This document shows, one piece after another, positions 61,069-64,000 of a DNA stretch of 64,000 nucleotides; position 1 is the first letter of the stretch; every line of letters starts with the position of its first letter. Made by a program: the position numbers and the translations under genes. Under the pieces are notes generated by a model. The model did no database searches and was not told the origin of the DNA. It saw nothing but the letters and a program-made list of their open reading frames with translations. This DNA is from Galbitalea sp036499165 (lineage in GTDB: Bacteria; Actinomycetota; Actinomycetes; Actinomycetales; Microbacteriaceae): the NCBI GenBank assembly GCA_036499165.1, contig DASYEE010000132.1, positions 1 to 64,000 of the forward strand, in the 5' to 3' direction.

Positions 61069-62331
61069 CTATTTTCCAGCTTCTGCCTGCGCCTGCAGGT
61101 CATCCAGGAACTTCTTCGGGTCACCGTTCGGTGCAACCGCGAGCCCGATGTTCTGCTTGATCGTGAGCGCGATCTTGTCCCACTCCGGGTCATCCGTCGG
61201 CGTGAGGTGGATGTTCGGCAGCGTGTCGAGGTAAACCTTCAGGCTCGTGTTGCTGGCGAACTCCTTGAGGCCCGACTGGGTGACGGGCAGGAAGCCCTCC
61301 GCCTTGATCCAGGTGTTGATCTCGGAAGGCGAGTAATAGAGCTTGTAGAAGGCCTTCACAGCCGCCTCGTTGCCCGTCTTCTTGAACGACATCAGGTAGT
61401 CGGTCACGCCGTAGGTCTGAGCGGCTGCTCCGTCGCCACTCGGCATCGGCGCAATCGCGTACTTGACACTCTTGTACTGGGTGTCCAGGGCACCCTGAAG
61501 CGGCGAGAAGCCGACGACCATGCCGGCCTTACCCTGCTCGAACAGCGAGAATGCGCCATCCGTGCGGTTGGTGTGGCCAGGGTTGTTCTGCGTCACCTTG
61601 TCGGTCACCGAGAGACTCTTCATGAACTCGAGCGTCTTCACGTTGGCGGCGGAGTTCAGCGTCCACTTGCCATCTGCCTTGAAGTCACCGCCGTTGTTGA
61701 AGAGCCAGATCGCGAACTCGGCCTGGGCCTCCTCCGGCCCGAGCGGCTGGGCGTAGCCGACGTCGCCGCCACCCAGGGCCGTGACCTTCTTCGCGTCCGC
61801 GACGAAGTCATCCCAGGTGGTGGGAGCAGCGGTGATTCCCGCCTTCGAGAACAGGTCTGTGTTGTAGAAGAGGGCGCGGGCCGATGACAGGTCTGGCATG
61901 CCGTAGAACTTGCCCTTGTATGTGCCGCTCTTGACGAACGCCGGGATGATGTCGGCCTTGGTCGCAGCGGGCAGCACCTGGTCTGAGTTGTAGAGAAGGC
62001 CGTCGGCCGCGTAGCTGGCATAGGCGTTCTCGTTCAGGATGTCCGGGACATCCCCACTCTGGATCATGGTCGACGACTGCTGGTCGAGATCATTCCAGTC
62101 GATGATCTGCAGGTTGAGCTTGATGCCCGTCTGCTTCTCGTATTTGGCCTTGAACGCGTTCCAGAATTTCGGCGTCTGGTCTTTGCTGTACTCGGCGATG
62201 ACGACCTTGATCGACTTCACCGACCCTTTGCCAGAACTTGACGGCGCGCTCGCTCCACAGGAGGCGAGCATGAGGGATGTGACTGTCGCGGCTGCAGCGA
62301 CGGCTCCCCACCGCAGGTATTTCTTTTTCAT
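61069..62331 (-). CDS. Sugar-binding lipoprotein of an ABC importer
   Basis: The 420-residue protein has a lipoprotein signal (MKKKYLRWGAVAAAATVTSLMLASC) and an extracellular solute-binding family 1 fold (WNAFKAKYEKQTGIKLNLQI; MPDLSSARALFYNTDLFSKAG). I chose ATG 62331 with AGGAAG upstream. No ATPase gene is in this operon. Confidence 0.93.
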   Translation of the reverse strand: MKKKYLRWGAVAAAATVTSLMLASCGASAPSSSGKGSVKSIKVVIAEYSKDQTPKFWNAFKAKYEKQTGIKLNLQIIDWNDLDQQSSTMIQSGDVPDILNENAYASYAADGLLYNSDQVLPAATKADIIPAFVKSGTYKGKFYGMPDLSSARALFYNTDLFSKAGITAAPTTWDDFVADAKKVTALGGGDVGYAQPLGPEEAQAEFAIWLFNNGGDFKADGKWTLNSAANVKTLEFMKSLSVTDKVTQNNPGHTNRTDGAFSLFEQGKAGMVVGFSPLQGALDTQYKSVKYAIAPMPSGDGAAAQTYGVTDYLMSFKKTGNEAAVKAFYKLYYSPSEINTWIKAEGFLPVTQSGLKEFASNTSLKVYLDTLPNIHLTPTDDPEWDKIALTIKQNIGLAVAPNGDPKKFLDDLQAQAEAGK

Positions 62332-62601
62332 GGACTTCCTCATTCTTGGGGTAGTACCGCGGCTCGTACCAGGGATCCAAGTGCGGTGAAGGGATTACCA
62401 GTTTCAAGAAGCTTGGTGCCTCACGGCATTTACGTCAAGACCCCTAACAAAACTGCAACGAGGACGAAACATCTGCCAGAAGCCGTTGGTCGAGTAGCAG
62501 CGGCTGCGCCCGGCGTTATCGAGACCACACGCACGACGTGGGCTTGGTCTCGATAACGCGGGCTCGCGCCTCGCGCCGCTACTCGACCAGCGGGGAATCG
62601 G
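62332..62601. other. Spacer upstream of the sugar ABC operon
   Basis: It holds the promoter region of the binding-protein gene (a TTGACG hexamer at about 62434-62439 on the minus strand, without a clear -10) and the large repeat palindrome at 62483-62593. Confidence 0.5.
62483..62593. repeat. Composite palindrome of dispersed repeat modules
   Basis: GGTCGAGTAG ... GTTATCGAGACC on the left is mirrored by GGTCTCGATAAC ... CTACTCGACC on the right, with a 19-nt centre. It shows the full head-to-head form of modules seen singly elsewhere. Confidence 0.88.
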
Positions 62602-63813
62602 CTACGAGAAGCCGAGCTGGCGCGAGAGCACGGCGACACCGGCGCCGCGCAGCACGATTTCGTCGCCGAGGGCGGTGCGCCGCAGCACGAGATCGCCGTG
62701 GAACTCGGCCATCGTGCGCTCGCGCAGGGTCTCGATCGTGGCATCCGACAGCGGGCCGTCGATGAGTTCCGGCGGACCGCTCAAGACGATCTCGGCCAGG
62801 TTCAGCGCGCCGACGACCGGGGCGAGAGCGATCCCCAGGCGCTGGCCTGCGGTGCGCAGGATGTCGTGCCGCTCGGACTCCGTGGATGCCGCGGCCAGCC
62901 GCGCGTCCAGCCGGGGAGCCGCGAGCCACGTCTCGAGGCACCCGCGCTTTCCGCAGCTGCACTCCTCGCCGCCATCCGTCCCGACGACGACGTGGCCGAT
63001 CTCCCCCGCCGCGCCCCTGCTGCCGTAGAGCGGGCTGCCGCCGAGCAGCAGCCCCGCCCCGACTCCGTGGCCGATCCGGATCAGCATCATGTCGCCGTCA
63101 GCGTCGCCGAAACTGTGCTCGGCCAGCACGGCAGCGTTCGCGTCGTTGACCACGACTGCTGGCACGTCGAAGCGCTCGGACAGGGCGCCCTGCAGTGGTT
63201 CGTCGCTCCAGCCGAGATTGGGGGCGGTGAGGACGACGCCATCGGAGTCGACGACGCCGGGCGACCCGACGCCGATCCCGAGAAGGGGCGCGGTTGCCTT
63301 CGCCACCAATCGTGCGGCCAGCGAGACGACTTTCGCCGCCGCTTCGTCGCCCGTGCTGCCGGCAAGGGCGACCTCTGCGCGCTCGAGCACCCGCCCATCG
63401 AGGTCGAGCACCGCACCACGGAAGGTCGAGAATTCGCTCAGATCGAGCCCGACGATCTGGAATCGTCCGCGGTCGATGTCGATCAGGGTCGCCGGCTTGC
63501 CCGGTCCGCCGACCTCGCGAAGCCCCTTCTCGACGATGAGGCCCTCGGCCATCAACCCGGCCACGAGCTCCGAAACAGTGACCCGCGTGAGCCCGGTCGA
63601 GCGGGCGACATCCGCCCGGCTCTGCTCCCCCGAGCCGTACAGCGTCTGCAGCACGAGGGATCGATTGTGCGCCCTCGCCTGCTCAGGCAGCACTTTGCTG
63701 CTCGGGCGCAGCGCCCGGCTTGTGAAGAAGCCATTCGGGCGCAGCTGGGACTTCGAGCGCGCTGCCGACGCGAGCGCCTGGTCGACGCGCGGCTCATCCT
63801 CGCTTACGCTCAC
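62602..63813 (-). CDS. ROK-family sugar regulator
   Basis: The 403-residue protein has an N-terminal winged helix (SRADVARSTGLTRVTVSELVAGLMAEGLI) and a ROK kinase-like domain with the zinc motif CSCGKRGCLE and GEIGHVVV. It probably controls the neighbouring sugar ABC operon. The GTG start lies 10 nt after the MFS stop. Confidence 0.9.
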   Translation of the reverse strand: MSVSEDEPRVDQALASAARSKSQLRPNGFFTSRALRPSSKVLPEQARAHNRSLVLQTLYGSGEQSRADVARSTGLTRVTVSELVAGLMAEGLIVEKGLREVGGPGKPATLIDIDRGRFQIVGLDLSEFSTFRGAVLDLDGRVLERAEVALAGSTGDEAAAKVVSLAARLVAKATAPLLGIGVGSPGVVDSDGVVLTAPNLGWSDEPLQGALSERFDVPAVVVNDANAAVLAEHSFGDADGDMMLIRIGHGVGAGLLLGGSPLYGSRGAAGEIGHVVVGTDGGEECSCGKRGCLETWLAAPRLDARLAAASTESERHDILRTAGQRLGIALAPVVGALNLAEIVLSGPPELIDGPLSDATIETLRERTMAEFHGDLVLRRTALGDEIVLRGAGVAVLSRQLGFS

Positions 63814-63823
63814 GGTGGTTACG

Positions 63824-64000
63824 CTACCGCTCGATGACCCTTCGCTGTGGCCGCTGACGCAGCAGGGCGTCAGACACGATCACCAGCACGATCGCCAGCA
63901 CGAGGATACCGAGGAACACCCGCGGCAGGGCGGTGAGCCCGAAGCCGGCGAGAACGAGAGATCCGACCAGTGCGCCGCCGCCGATTCCGACGTTGAATGC
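63824..64000 (-). CDS. MFS transporter, C-terminal part
   Basis: The visible 58 residues (AFNVGIGGGALVGSLVLAGFG, then a hydrophobic helix and RQRPQRRVIER) match the last two helices of an MFS drug or sugar exporter of the AraJ/DHA1 type. The rest lies beyond the right edge. It reads toward the ROK gene. Confidence 0.75.
   Translation of the reverse strand, partial: AFNVGIGGGALVGSLVLAGFGLTALPRVFLGILVLAIVLVIVSDALLRQRPQRRVIER

Overview
The window is high-GC DNA from an actinobacterium, most likely a member of the Microbacteriaceae. Marker genes point there: CarD, mycothiol synthase MshD, GlnR, a SigK/RskA-type sigma/anti-sigma pair, SenX3-RegX3, an IspDF fusion and a DipZ-type thiol protein. 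Genes are packed and often overlap by GTGA or ATGA, and several starts look leaderless. The genus cannot be fixed from the sequence alone.

Layout. 0-3 kb: a two-component system reading into a ferric-reductase-like membrane protein that runs off the left edge. 3-7 kb: a translationally coupled operon of a 59-residue repeat peptide, a JmjC/cupin oxygenase and a sucrase/ferredoxin-like Fe-S protein, with a squalene-cyclase-fold protein upstream. 7-12 kb: a divergent MarR/quinone-oxidoreductase pair, NUDIX, DUF1772, a small HTH plus Clp-N pair, and a DsbA-like protein. 12-19 kb: a shared sugar-ABC ATPase, DUF4032, then carD-ispDF-cysS-rlmB. 19-31 kb: a solitary adenine methyltransferase, senX3-regX3/phoU, gpmA, an AbiEi-like gene boxed by two identical hairpins, ygfZ-nitrobindin, and glnR-mshD. 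31-39 kb: ppk, mutT1, pstSCAB. 39-45 kb: sigK-rskA, dipZ, tRNA-Lys, a copper-linked YcnI locus. 45-54 kb: a galactose locus (deoR, galM-like, galT, galK), a frameshifted lipoprotein, and glyA-folD with a ZTP riboswitch. 54-59 kb: an NCS1 permease, cysteine hydrolase, GntR, ADP-ribosylglycohydrolase and PfkB kinase operon. 59-64 kb: a sugar ABC transporter without its own ATPase, a ROK regulator and the tail of an MFS transporter.

How parts work together. senX3-regX3/phoU, ppk and pst each carry an upstream block of 11-nt GTTnACC-type direct repeats, so they look like one phosphate regulon. The lone MsmK/UgpC-type ATPase at 12.3 kb probably powers the transporter at 59-62 kb. Three operators can be read directly: TAAGCAAC-N4-GTTGCTTA for the HTH/Clp-N/DUF1772 set, TTCGT-type sites for MarR, and TTTCG-type palindromes for the galactose DeoR.

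Repeats are a strong feature. There are at least three families of short palindromic elements (75 bp x3, about 55-63 bp x2, about 66-70 bp x2). There are also two recurring motifs (GGTTGAGCNTGTCGAAACC and CTACTCGACCAGCGG) that sit between genes, supply stop codons to genes, have entered one reading frame, and have been amplified into a 31-bp x5 tandem array. The best candidates for an undescribed system are the peptide/JmjC/Fe-S operon at 3.0-5.4 kb and the NCS1/hydrolase/glycohydrolase/kinase operon at 54.4-59.1 kb.
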